Assembly (NCBI GenBank): GCA_048594885.1
Contig: JBMDXB010000141.1
Span: forward strand, 1 to 64,000
From: JBMDXB01 sp048594885
GTDB taxonomy: Bacteria > Acidobacteriota > Vicinamibacteria > Vicinamibacterales > 2-12-FULL-66-21
Reading direction: 5' to 3'
Length of the DNA: 64,000 bases
Positions within the stretch are counted from its first letter, which is position 1, and each line of letters opens with the position of its first letter. Below, piece by piece: positions 38,541 to 48,556 of this stretch. A model generated the notes under the pieces. It was not told the origin of the DNA. It saw only the letters and a list, made by a program, of their open reading frames with translations, and searched no databases. A program made the translations under genes and the position numbers.

Positions 38541-40445
38541 ATGGCAGACTGTGCCGCGATCCTCAAGAACGGCGTGTTCGACACCGTTATCACTGACACG
38601 ACGAAGACAGCCGAGGAGAGCTTGTACCAGTGGCTGAAAGAGACCGACACTGGGACCATTCAAGATACCCAGAAAAGCGGCCTGCAATTTGGCCTTCCAA
38701 TTGAAGGTTTACCTCTTCAGATCAAAGCGTCTCACACCGACCAAGAAATCGAGACGTGGAAGAAAGCCGTCGATTCGGGGCAATCCAGATACTTCACGGA
38801 AACAGAGATCACGCAGATTGTCGAAAGCAGTGCTTCACCAATTATCGCTAAGGCGTGGCTCGACTGTATCAAGGCTACGCAGTTTGGTCTCGTTCATTAC
38901 ATGGATGGTGACGGAGCGACCCTCGCGTTCTTCGCAAGGTGGTCCCCGAATTCCCCAGAGGATTCATCCCCGACCATAACAGGCTTTGAGGTCGTCGGCG
39001 CAACCGCCAAGAACCCACCCGCGATTGGCACGGAAATCACGTATGGCGGATTGCTGATCCTCCTAACCAGAACAGAGCAAACCTCGGGACCGAACCTATA
39101 CCCTGAAGTCACGGTTGTTTTGAATACCACGAAAAGCGCCGCCCTTGAAATTGAGCCGGCGGTCTTGAAACCTCCAACAGTGCCGCAAACCCCACCAATT
39201 TCGGTAAAGGTATTCAAGGGGTTCGGCCCACCGGCCCCGCACCCCGAAGCGAAGGCGACTGTTAGCCAGGGATACAAAGTCATCAGCGGAGGGGCGCGCG
39301 TGAACTGGCAAGGCGGCTCTGGAAACCTGCTCACGGCGTCTTACCCGGAGGATTCGCGAACATGGGTTGCAAGAGCGAAAGACCATATCAACCCCTCGCC
39401 GGCAAGCATCGACGTCTGGGCACTGGGCCTTTACGATCCGAACGATGAATGGGAAGTTGAGATGTTTCGGAAGGATTCGACACCTGCCCAGCACCCTGAA
39501 GTCATGGTGACAGTAGACCCAAGCTATGTAATGACGGGTGGAGGTGCTTTCGCCCATTGGAGTACTCAAGGCAGTCTATTGACGGCCTCGCGCCCCGTCG
39601 GCAGGGACACCTGGCACGCCAGAAGCAAGGATCACGAGCGTGCTGAGGTCGTCACGCTGACGGCATACGCCATTGGAATTCGGCCCCGGAATCGTGCGCA
39701 AAAACCGGAGCTAAGAGTCATCGAGACAACCAGCGACCCAGCGCAACATCCATCTGCCGTAGCACGCTCGGAAACGGGGACTCAACTTGTGGGGGGCGGA
39801 GCGTCTGTTGCCTGGGAGGGCGCTGGCAACCTGTTGACCGCTTCCTGCCCTGAGGGGAGCGACAGATGGGCGGCGAGCAGCAAGGACCATATCAGAGTAA
39901 GTCCTGCGCGAATTACTGCCTACGCATTAGGACTACGCCGCGTACAAACCACCGCTCAGGCAGTTATGCTCCGCGTCGGTCCGCGTACGACCCCGAATCA
40001 GGAAGGATGGCGGTGGTGCAAGAAATGCCAGGGGTTGAGCTTTGCCGGAACGGGTCTTCGCAGATTTGGCTCGTGTCCCGCTGGGGGGCAGCATGATTAC
40101 ACAGGCAGCGGACGGTATCTTCTCGTGCACGATATGCCCTATCCGTACGGCCAGAGTAATTGGCGGTGGTGTCGTAAGTGCCAAGGTGTGACTTTCGCCG
40201 GGAGCGCCACTTTGGGTGCCTGTGCAGGCGGCGGCCAGCATGATCACACGGGCAGCTGGAACTATCATCTGGCCGCCACCGTTCCTGGCGGCCAACGCAA
40301 CTGGCGGTGGTGTCGCAAGTGTCAAGGTTTGACTTCTGTCAAGCCACGTTTGCCCGGGGCCCGCGCGGACTTGGGTCCCTGTCCAGCAGGTGGCCAGCAT
40401 GATCACACAGGTAGTGGTGAATACATGTTAGTGCACTCCCGTTAA
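38541..40445 (+). CDS. Unrecognised 634-residue protein with two kinds of triple repeat
   Basis: I do not recognise this protein as a named family. Residues 1 to about 215 form a globular N-terminal region without a signal peptide. Residues about 219-466 are three repeats of roughly 80 residues sharing a GGGA-x-V-x-W core, then GNLLTASYPE, then WVARAKDHI, and ending in ITAYALGL. Residues about 490-634 are three repeats of 47-51 residues with WRWCRKCQG, then GxCPAGGQHDHTGS, then GEYML; the C-x-x-C plus C and H pattern suggests a metal-binding beta domain. The gene has visibly lower GC and different codon use than its neighbours and a strong GAGGAGG ribosome site, all signs of transfer. A surface- or effector-type binding protein is possible but unproven. 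Confidence 0.75.
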   Translation: MADCAAILKNGVFDTVITDTTKTAEESLYQWLKETDTGTIQDTQKSGLQFGLPIEGLPLQIKASHTDQEIETWKKAVDSGQSRYFTETEITQIVESSASPIIAKAWLDCIKATQFGLVHYMDGDGATLAFFARWSPNSPEDSSPTITGFEVVGATAKNPPAIGTEITYGGLLILLTRTEQTSGPNLYPEVTVVLNTTKSAALEIEPAVLKPPTVPQTPPISVKVFKGFGPPAPHPEAKATVSQGYKVISGGARVNWQGGSGNLLTASYPEDSRTWVARAKDHINPSPASIDVWALGLYDPNDEWEVEMFRKDSTPAQHPEVMVTVDPSYVMTGGGAFAHWSTQGSLLTASRPVGRDTWHARSKDHERAEVVTLTAYAIGIRPRNRAQKPELRVIETTSDPAQHPSAVARSETGTQLVGGGASVAWEGAGNLLTASCPEGSDRWAASSKDHIRVSPARITAYALGLRRVQTTAQAVMLRVGPRTTPNQEGWRWCKKCQGLSFAGTGLRRFGSCPAGGQHDYTGSGRYLLVHDMPYPYGQSNWRWCRKCQGVTFAGSATLGACAGGGQHDHTGSWNYHLAATVPGGQRNWRWCRKCQGLTSVKPRLPGARADLGPCPAGGQHDHTGSGEYMLVHSR

Positions 40446-40609
40446 GGGAACCTGTCTACTACGTCAAGGCGAAGTGTGGCCCCAAGTGTGAACATCGCAA
40501 ACATTCCGTTTGCGCGACCAACCGGTACCGATGCCCTCGACGTACGTCGGGACACGAAACCCATCGTACTTCACGCTCGGAGACGAAGTTCCTGGGGGAG
40601 GAGGTCGAA

Positions 40610-41146
40610 ATGCGTCCCGTGAGACCGAAGGCGAAGGTGTGTCGGATTGCCGTGATCGCGACGGCTGGCGCGCTATTCGTGGGTCCGGCTGCCGCTCCGG
40701 TGAGCACGCAGACCGAGGGGCCGCCGAGGATCAGCCCAGGGCCACAGGACGTGGTCATCGAGGCCGTGATCAGCCTGCCTGACGACGGTATGCCTGTCGG
40801 CACGTTCACGGCCACCGCGCCCTTGTGCTCATCGGGTCAGACCGCCGATCTGCTCGTGCGGTCGGCTGGATCGGAGAGCGGCCGCCGCCTGAACATGCTT
40901 GTCGTCCGCGAGTTCACGTGCGACGACGGGCGCGGCACCTTCCTGCTTCTGGTGCGCGTGCATCCCGAGTTCGATGCGGACACAGGCGTCTTCGTCCATC
41001 CCATACCGAAGACGTGGTCGGTTCTCAGCGCCGCCGGCACCGTAACGTTGAGAGGTGCCGGAAGCGGTTTCGGCGTGCCGGTGGACGGTGGGTTCGTCGA
41101 GACGCTGACCGGCCGCGTCGTTGTGCTGTCAGCCGCAGCCGAATAG
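40610..41146 (+). CDS. Secreted hypothetical protein
   Basis: 178 residues with a signal peptide (about 8-33, ending APVSTQTE). The mature part looks like a small beta protein: PVGTFTATAPLCSSGQTADL, then LLVRVHPEFDADTG, then WSVLSAAGTVTLRGAGSGFG and a closing strand FVETLTGRVVVL. Two Cys (in APLCSSG and FTCDDG) could form a disulfide. No domain is recognised. A strong GGGGGAGGAGG ribosome site precedes the ATG, as with the other genes of this island. Confidence 0.68.
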   Translation: MRPVRPKAKVCRIAVIATAGALFVGPAAAPVSTQTEGPPRISPGPQDVVIEAVISLPDDGMPVGTFTATAPLCSSGQTADLLVRSAGSESGRRLNMLVVREFTCDDGRGTFLLLVRVHPEFDADTGVFVHPIPKTWSVLSAAGTVTLRGAGSGFGVPVDGGFVETLTGRVVVLSAAAE

Positions 41147-41224
41147 CTTCGGAGCACACCTGCCGTAACCTCGTATTGGAAGCGAGTTGTTGTCGCGGAA
41201 CCTCGCTTGCGTCGAACCCAAGAC

Positions 41225-41394
41225 TCGACCGTGAACCCCAGGCCCGCGGCTGTCATCGAGTCGGCGGATGCGGCCGAAATCCGAGCTAGCCGCGGCAGAT
41301 ATCCCAACTCGTTCAGGCGCCAGAGGGCGTCGCGATAAAAGAGCATCGCGCGGTACCCGCCGCCAGACAGGCAGACGGCGATGCCGTCCTCCAT
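41225..41394 (-). pseudogene. Remnant of a patatin-like phospholipase gene (5' end only)
   Basis: The minus-strand frame from ATG 41394 reads EDGIAVCLSGGGYRAMLFYR and then ALWRLNELGYLPRLARISA, the oxyanion-hole block and first helices of patatin-like phospholipases. The nucleophile region, expected as G-x-S-G-G-S, reads SAASADSMTAAGLG, and similarity fades after about 57 residues. The rest of the enzyme is absent, so this is a decayed fragment. Confidence 0.65.
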
Positions 41395-41805
41395 CTCCGT
41401 TCAGCCGCACGGCTTCGAGATGCTGCCACGACCCTTCGCGTCCAATCACCGCGGATTAGATGAAAGGGCGGTCCGCGCCTCACCACCAGAGAGAATGCGG
41501 ACGCTCACCAGCATTGCTCCGGGCTGACCGGAGGACAGCCTATGGTTCGAGAGTATCTCGGGATCGATTTACACCAGGCGACCCGCACCTTGGCAGAGCG
41601 TGTGGTGGGCACGCGTCACCCGCCTGGGGTAGTGGCTGCTCGAACCTGGTGTTCGCAGACTGCAACGAAATGGGACTCGATTACCCGTGAGCAGGCCGGG
41701 GATTGCGACGAGCGATCGAACGCACGGGAAATGCCCAATTCTCACGGCCATCGCAAGTGGCATCGCAATTGGTTGCCTCCGCACCACACCGTCAAAGGAG
41801 GAGCC
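41395..41805. other. Non-coding stretch before the AAA+ regulator
   Basis: No supportable gene. It contains the right copy of the 18-base direct repeat (41635-41652) and, at its end, the AAAGGAGGAG ribosome site of the next gene. The regulator's frame is open from 41542 but that part has no domain-like composition. Confidence 0.6.
41635..41652. repeat. Right copy of the 18-bp direct repeat
   Basis: Identical to 38080-38097 in the same orientation. Together the copies enclose the 634-residue repeat protein, the secreted hypothetical and the patatin remnant. Confidence 0.8.
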
Positions 41806-43155
41806 ATGGCTGGTCCGGACTTGAGGACGAGTTCTGTAGTGGGGTGCGGGCGGGGCGATCGGCGCGCAGCGGAGCAGACGTGCGGGGCCGCCGCCGTGCT
41901 CACGGCGGTCACGTCCGGGCTGAGCGTCGCGCGCGAGCCGCGGCTGATGCGCGAGCGGTTCGAGGAGCACGTCCGCACGCTGCTGAGGGCGCGCTCCGTG
42001 GCGCTGCGAGACGAGCCTGGTGAGGCGCTCGTGCCGCGCCCGAACACCGTGACGCTCGCTCTGCCAGCCGTCGCCGCTGATCGGCACGCGCGGCTCGAGG
42101 CGGTGTTCGACGGCGCGAAACCGATGGACGCGTGGACGAAGCACGTCCTCGAGGCCGGCACGCACGTCGCGGCGCTGGTGCTGGAGCTGGAGCGCGCGCA
42201 CGGACGGCTCGCGCCGCACCGGCCGCGCGACGGCGCCGCGCCGCTGATTGGATCGAGTCCCGGGATTCAGCGCGTCCGCGAACGAATCGAGCGCGTCGCC
42301 GCGACGGACTTCACCGTCCTCATCGAAGGGGAATCGGGAAGCGGCAAGGAGCTCGTCGCCCGCCAGATTCACGAGCTCAGTCGCCGCCGGCGCGGACCCT
42401 TCATCGCTGTCAACTGCGCCGCCATCGTCGAAACGCTGCTCGAGGCGGAGCTGTTCGGCATCGAGGACCGCACGGCGACCGGCGTCCGTGGCCGCCGTGG
42501 CAAATTCGAACACGCGCACAACGGCACGCTGTTTCTCGACGAAGTGTCCGACCTGTCGGCGGCGGCGCAAGCGAAGCTGCTGCGCACGATCCAGGATCTG
42601 TCGGTCGAGCGCGTCGGCGGATGCGAAACCCGTCAGGTCGACACGCGCATCATCGTCGCCACCAACCGCCCGCTGTCGGAGATGGTGACGTTCGGCAGGT
42701 TCAGGCTCGATCTCTTCTATCGTCTCAGCGGCGTCGAGATTCAGGTGCCGCCGTTGCGCCAGCGCCGCGAAGACATCATCGAGCTCGCCGACTACTTCCT
42801 CGCGCGGCACCGGCCGATGCGGCCGCTGGAGTTGTCCGTTGCCGCCAGGGACGCACTGCGCGCGTATCACTGGCCCGGCAACGTCCGCGAGCTGGAGCGG
42901 GTGATCGAGCGCGCCGTAGCGCTGGCGAGCGGCGATCAGTTGCAGCTCGACGATCTTCCGCCGACGCTGCTGGCGGGATACAGCGACGTGCTGGTGCCCG
43001 CGGCGCAGAACGCCGACACGATGCGCGCGTGGGCGAGCCGCTACGCGCGCCTCGTGCTGGAGCGCTGTGGCAACAACAAGCGTCAGGCCTGCCGGCAACT
43101 GGGCATCTCGTACCACACGCTGCAGGCCTATCTGCGCTATCCGGCCGCGCCCTGA
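41806..43155 (+). CDS. AAA+ transcriptional regulator of NtrC type lacking the GAFTGA motif
   Basis: 449-residue regulator. The N-terminal region (about 25-140) looks GAF-like (RFEEHVRTLLRARSVALRDE). The AAA+ domain has Walker A GESGSGKELVARQIH (about 186-200), Walker B LFLDEVSDL (about 243) and sensor II WPGNVRELERVIERA. The C-terminal Fis-type helix-turn-helix is GNNKRQACRQLGISYHTLQAYL. The sigma-54 contact loop, normally E-K-G-A-F-T-G-A, reads EDRTATGVRGRRGKFE, so standard sigma-54 coupling is doubtful. The ATG at 41806 has an excellent AAAGGAGGAG ribosome site. It could control the island or the convergent protease gene; this is a guess from position. Confidence 0.85.
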   Translation: MAGPDLRTSSVVGCGRGDRRAAEQTCGAAAVLTAVTSGLSVAREPRLMRERFEEHVRTLLRARSVALRDEPGEALVPRPNTVTLALPAVAADRHARLEAVFDGAKPMDAWTKHVLEAGTHVAALVLELERAHGRLAPHRPRDGAAPLIGSSPGIQRVRERIERVAATDFTVLIEGESGSGKELVARQIHELSRRRRGPFIAVNCAAIVETLLEAELFGIEDRTATGVRGRRGKFEHAHNGTLFLDEVSDLSAAAQAKLLRTIQDLSVERVGGCETRQVDTRIIVATNRPLSEMVTFGRFRLDLFYRLSGVEIQVPPLRQRREDIIELADYFLARHRPMRPLELSVAARDALRAYHWPGNVRELERVIERAVALASGDQLQLDDLPPTLLAGYSDVLVPAAQNADTMRAWASRYARLVLERCGNNKRQACRQLGISYHTLQAYLRYPAAP

Positions 43156-43167
43156 GGGTGCGTTCCC

Positions 43168-43929
43168 TCAGTTGAGGAACGGCGTAATGAAGTCCTGTGC
43201 GACCGACGTATCGACCCGGTAGTAGAAGCTCGCGCCCGTGCAGGTCGGATTGAGCACGAACGAGCCGACGCCGGCAACGATGTTCGAGTTGCCAAGGAGC
43301 GCAGGACCGCCGGAATCGCCGAAGCACGCGCCTCCCGGTGCCCGCTGTCCGGCATTGCCCGACAGGTGAATGTTGAAGCCGCCTGTCCAGGCGCTATCGA
43401 GCTCGACGAGCTGGGGCGTCCCGTAATACCGCACGGGCGCCCACCGCGGCGATGGAACAATCGCCTGGTCGCCGTAGCCGACGATGGTGAAGAGCTGATT
43501 CGAGAGCCCGCGGTTTTGCGCCATGCCGTCGAGCGCGCCGAGCGACGGCAGCACGCCGTACTGCGTCAACGTCACCGGCGAGTGCAGCTCGATGACGCCG
43601 ACGTCGCGCGTGTTCGGGAATCCGGTGTTGTAATCAGGGTGCGTGAAAGTGGCGCCATGCCGCCACGTGCTCGTTCCCGAGATCGCGGCGTCGAACGAGA
43701 CCCGTGCGCTGTCGGTACCGTCGGTGCAGTGGCCGGCTGTCAGGAACACCGTCGGAGAGAGCAGCGTGCCGGAGCACAAATGGGACACCTTGCCGTTGAC
43801 CGTGAAGAGAGCGATACCGACGTAGGGATGCTGTATGCCGTCGGGCCCGGCCCAGATAATCGCCGAGACCGGTACGATCGAGATCAGCAGCGCCGCGAGC
43901 ATGCCAGCAGAAATCCGGAACATCTTCAT
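43168..43929 (-). CDS. Secreted trypsin-like serine protease
   Basis: 253-residue S1-type protease with a signal peptide (about 1-24, ending VPVSAI). The catalytic triad is clear: His in VFLTAGHCTDG (about 69), Asp in TRDVGVIEL (about 115) and Ser in CFGDSGGPALLG (about 209). Cys pairs around the His and Ser loops fit the conserved disulfides. Length is typical of a single-domain bacterial trypsin without a pro-region or PDZ domain. An AGGAGG ribosome site precedes the ATG at 43929; in-frame codons further upstream have no coding character. It faces the AAA+ regulator gene tail to tail, 12 bases apart. Confidence 0.88.
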   Translation of the reverse strand: MKMFRISAGMLAALLISIVPVSAIIWAGPDGIQHPYVGIALFTVNGKVSHLCSGTLLSPTVFLTAGHCTDGTDSARVSFDAAISGTSTWRHGATFTHPDYNTGFPNTRDVGVIELHSPVTLTQYGVLPSLGALDGMAQNRGLSNQLFTIVGYGDQAIVPSPRWAPVRYYGTPQLVELDSAWTGGFNIHLSGNAGQRAPGGACFGDSGGPALLGNSNIVAGVGSFVLNPTCTGASFYYRVDTSVAQDFITPFLN

Positions 43930-44131
43930 GTGGAATCCTCCTCTGGTGCGCGACTGGGGAGGCGCACAGTCTACGCTGCGGCCGCGTGACCGGCAAACTC
44001 CCCACGCCTTGACCACCCGCTGAGGCGCATAGTACCTTTTGCTGGTTGTACGAACGATCCAGCGCGACGCCGATCGGCGCGCGCCGGCTTCGCCGCGTAT
44101 CCGCCCAACACCCAGTCGATTCGGACCGTTG

Positions 44132-45246
<1,115 letters not shown>

Positions 45247-45247
<1 letters not shown>

Positions 45248-45612
45248 TGTATCCAGACGATCGCAAGTACACGAAGGACCACGAGTGGGTGATGCTCTCC
45301 GGCAGCAACGCGAAGGTGGGCATCACCGACTACGCGCAGAAGCAGCTCGGCGACGTCGTCTACCTCGAGCTGCCGGAAGTCGGCCGCACGTTCAACAAGG
45401 GTGACGTGTTCGGTACGATCGAGTCGGTGAAAGCGGTGTCGGAGCTGTATTGCCCCGTCAGCGGCGAGGTGACGGAGGTCAACTCGAAGCTGGTGGAAAA
45501 GCCGGAGGCGGTCAATTCCGATCCGCACGGCTCGTGGATGATTGTGTTGAAGGCCAGCGGTGGCGACGAAGGCCTGCTGGACGCGGCGCAGTATACAGAC
45601 CTCACGAAATGA
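45247..45612 (+). CDS. gcvH: Glycine cleavage H protein
   Basis: 121-residue lipoyl carrier that shuttles the aminomethyl group between P, T and L proteins. The lipoylated Lys lies in GTIESVKAVSELY at about residue 64. The N-terminal KYTKDHEWV motif and the terminal lengths are normal. Its start overlaps the gcvT stop codon, and its stop codon overlaps the gcvP start (ATGA), so all three genes are translationally coupled. Confidence 0.97.
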
Positions 45613-48494
45613 ACGCAGATACCCCGGGTTCCTTCCAGAGCAGACACATCGGACCAGACGAGGCGGCGCGCGACGAGATGCTTCGCGCGATTGGCGTTCC
45701 GGCCTTGGACGCCCTGATCGACCAGACGATCCCTCCGGACATTCGATTGAAAGCGGCGCTCGACCTTCCCGGCGAGGAAAGCGAGTACGAATACCTGCGC
45801 CGCCTGCGCGGCATCGCCGCAAAGAACCGGCTGACGCGGTCGTACATCGGCATGGGCTACTACGACTGCGTGACGCCGAGCGTCATCCTGCGGAACGTGT
45901 TCGAGAATCCCGGCTGGTACACGCCCTACACGCCCTACCAGGCGGAGATCGCGCAGGGCCGCCTCGAGTCGCTCCTCAATTTCCAGACCGTCGTCCGCGA
46001 TCTGACCGGCATGGACGTCGCGACGGCATCGCTGCTCGACGAAGGCACCGCCGCGGCCGAGGCGATGACGATGTTCCACCGGCTGCAGACGAAGAAGGCG
46101 CCGGCGGGGCAGGAGAGCGTGTTTCTCGCGTCGGATCGATGCTTCCCGCAGACGCTGGACGTGCTGCGCGGCCGCGCCGAACCGTTGAACATCAGGCTCG
46201 AGATCGGCGACCCAGCGGACCTGCCGATGGACCGCGCCTTCGGACTGTTGCTGCAGTACCCGGACGACCGCGGCCGGATCTCCGATCTGCGGCCGATCAT
46301 CGAGACAGCGCATGCGGCGGGTCTCCTCGTCGCGGTTGCCACCGACCTGCTCGTGCTGACGTTAATCACGCCGCCGGGTGAGATGGGCGCCGACGCGGTG
46401 GTCGGCAACTCGCAGCGGTTCGGTGTGCCGCTCGGCTACGGCGGTCCGCATGCGGCGTTTTTCGCGACGCGCGACCAGTTCGTGCGGCAGGCGCCCGGCC
46501 GAATCATCGGCATTTCGGTGGACGCGCACGGGCACCAGGCGTACCGCATGGCGTTGCAGACGCGTGAACAGCACATCCGCCGCGAGAAGGCGACATCGAA
46601 TATCTGCACCGCCCAGGCGCTGCTCGCGAACATCGCGGCGATGTATGCGGTGTACCACGGTCCGCACGGTCTGCGGGCGATCGCGGAGCGGGTGCACACG
46701 CTGGCGCGCGAACTGGAGAGCGCGCTCGTCGCGCTCGATCTGGAACAGACCAACGACGCGTATTTCGATACGTTGCGCATCGAAGGGGCTGACGTCGCGG
46801 CAGTTCGAGCGGCCGCCGAGGCTGCCGGCATCAACTTCCGGTATAGCGGGAACGCGATAGGCATCTCGATCGACGAGGCCACGACGCTGGAGGATCTCGA
46901 CGCCATCGTGGAGGTCTTCCTGAGCACGCGTGGGGGCATTACGGCCGTATCATACGGGCCTGGCGAGCCGTTCGAGCTGAAGGCGCCGGCGGCGCTGCGG
47001 CGGACGTCCGCTTACCTAACGCATCCGGTATTCAACTCGCATCATTCCGAAACGAAGATGATGCGCTACATCCGCAGCCTGGAGCGCAAGGACGTCGGCC
47101 TCGACACGTCGATGATTCCGCTCGGTTCCTGCACGATGAAGCTGAACGCCGCCAGCGAGATGATCCCGGTGAGCTGGCCGGAGTTCTCGAGCGTCCATCC
47201 CTTCGTGCCGGTGAGCCAGGCGGAGGGGTACCAGCAGATCTGCCGCGAGCTCGAGGATGCGCTGTGCCGTGTCACCGGTTTCGCCGGCGTCTCGCTGCAG
47301 CCGAATTCAGGCGCGCAGGGTGAGTTTGCCGGGCTGATGGTGATCCGCGCATTTCACCGCGATCACGGCGAGGCGCGCCGGAATGTCGTGCTGATTCCGT
47401 CGAGCGCGCACGGCACGAACCCCGCGAGCGCGACGATGGCCGGCCTGAAGGTGGTCGTCGTCGCATGCGATGCGAACGGGAACGTCGAACTGTCGGATCT
47501 TCGCGGACGCGCCGAGCAGCACACAGACTCGCTCGCGGCCCTGATGGTGACCTATCCGTCGACGCACGGTGTGTTCGAGGAGCGCATCCGGGAGATCTGC
47601 GCCATCGTCCACGAACATGGCGGGCAGGTCTACATGGACGGCGCGAACATGAACGCGCAGGTAGGGCTCACGAGTCCGGCAGCGATCGGCGCCGACGTCT
47701 GCCACCTGAACCTGCACAAGACGTTTGCGATTCCGCACGGCGGCGGCGGTCCCGGGATGGGACCGATTGCCGTCGCGAAGCATCTGGTTCCGTACCTGCC
47801 CGGTCACCCTGTCGTCAAAGTCGGCGGCGCGAGCGCGATTCCGGCGATCGCGGCGGCGCCGTGGGGGAGCGCGAGCATCCTGCTCATCTCGTACGGCTAC
47901 ATCCGGATGCTTGGCGCGCGTGGGCTGACCGAGGCGACGCGCTACGCGATCCTGAACGCGAACTACATCAAGGCGCGGCTGAAGGGGCACTACGACGTGC
48001 TCTATGCGAACCACAACGGCCGCGTGGCGCACGAGATGATCTTCGACTTGCGGCCGTTCAAGCACGGCAGCGGTGCGTCGGTCGACGAGCAGGACGTTGC
48101 CAAGCGGCTGATGGACTACGGTTTCCACGCCCCGACGGTCTCGTTCCCGGTGCCGGGCACGATGATGATCGAGCCGACCGAGAGCGAGCCGAAGGACGAG
48201 CTCGATCGTTTCTGCGATGCGCTGATTGCGATTCGCGGCGAGATTCAGGCGATCGTGGACGGCAAGGTCGATCCGCGCGACAACGTGCTCAAGAACGCGC
48301 CGCACACGGCGGAAGAGATCGCGTCCGACGAGTGGCGGCACCCGTATACACGGCAGCAGGCCGCCTATCCGCTGCCGTTCGTGCGCGCGAACAAGGTGTG
48401 GCCGGCGGTGGCGCGCATCGACAATCCGTACGGCGATCGCAATCTGATTTGCGCCTGCCCCCCGATCGAGTCGTACGTCGTGCAGCCCACGTGA
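45609..48494 (+). CDS. gcvP: Glycine dehydrogenase (decarboxylating), P protein
   Basis: 961-residue PLP enzyme that decarboxylates glycine and passes the aminomethyl group to GcvH. This is the fused form with both halves in one chain: the N-terminal half (RHIGPDEAARDEML, then SYIGMGYYDCVTP and YTPYQAEIAQGRLE) and the C-terminal catalytic half with the PLP Lys in HLNLHKTFAIPHGGGGPG (about residue 708). The C-terminus ends in the usual CACPPIESY. No lpd gene for the L protein is in the window. Confidence 0.97.
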   Translation: MNADTPGSFQSRHIGPDEAARDEMLRAIGVPALDALIDQTIPPDIRLKAALDLPGEESEYEYLRRLRGIAAKNRLTRSYIGMGYYDCVTPSVILRNVFENPGWYTPYTPYQAEIAQGRLESLLNFQTVVRDLTGMDVATASLLDEGTAAAEAMTMFHRLQTKKAPAGQESVFLASDRCFPQTLDVLRGRAEPLNIRLEIGDPADLPMDRAFGLLLQYPDDRGRISDLRPIIETAHAAGLLVAVATDLLVLTLITPPGEMGADAVVGNSQRFGVPLGYGGPHAAFFATRDQFVRQAPGRIIGISVDAHGHQAYRMALQTREQHIRREKATSNICTAQALLANIAAMYAVYHGPHGLRAIAERVHTLARELESALVALDLEQTNDAYFDTLRIEGADVAAVRAAAEAAGINFRYSGNAIGISIDEATTLEDLDAIVEVFLSTRGGITAVSYGPGEPFELKAPAALRRTSAYLTHPVFNSHHSETKMMRYIRSLERKDVGLDTSMIPLGSCTMKLNAASEMIPVSWPEFSSVHPFVPVSQAEGYQQICRELEDALCRVTGFAGVSLQPNSGAQGEFAGLMVIRAFHRDHGEARRNVVLIPSSAHGTNPASATMAGLKVVVVACDANGNVELSDLRGRAEQHTDSLAALMVTYPSTHGVFEERIREICAIVHEHGGQVYMDGANMNAQVGLTSPAAIGADVCHLNLHKTFAIPHGGGGPGMGPIAVAKHLVPYLPGHPVVKVGGASAIPAIAAAPWGSASILLISYGYIRMLGARGLTEATRYAILNANYIKARLKGHYDVLYANHNGRVAHEMIFDLRPFKHGSGASVDEQDVAKRLMDYGFHAPTVSFPVPGTMMIEPTESEPKDELDRFCDALIAIRGEIQAIVDGKVDPRDNVLKNAPHTAEEIASDEWRHPYTRQQAAYPLPFVRANKVWPAVARIDNPYGDRNLICACPPIESYVVQPT

Positions 48495-48517
48495 TCAGCG
48501 GGTCCGCTCTTTCGGCA

Positions 48518-48548
48518 TTTAGCATTCGGCATTTAGCATTCAGCATTG
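48518..48548. repeat. Direct repeats of the GCATTTAGCATT unit after gcvP
   Basis: Three to four copies of a GGCATTTAGCATTC-type unit occupy the short gap between the convergent gcvP and aminotransferase genes. The unit is the same as in the inverted repeat at 25312-25411. Flanking AGCGGG and CCCGCT could close a stem around it. Confidence 0.85.
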
Positions 48549-48556
48549 AGCGCCCG

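Noticed and set aside
41542..41805. Upstream extension of the AAA+ regulator to 41542
   Set aside because: The added 88 residues have no domain-like composition, and the ATG at 41806 has an excellent ribosome site.
43930..44131. Glycine riboswitch upstream of gcvT
   Set aside because: The conserved GGAGAG-type core and tandem aptamer layout are not visible in these 200 bases.
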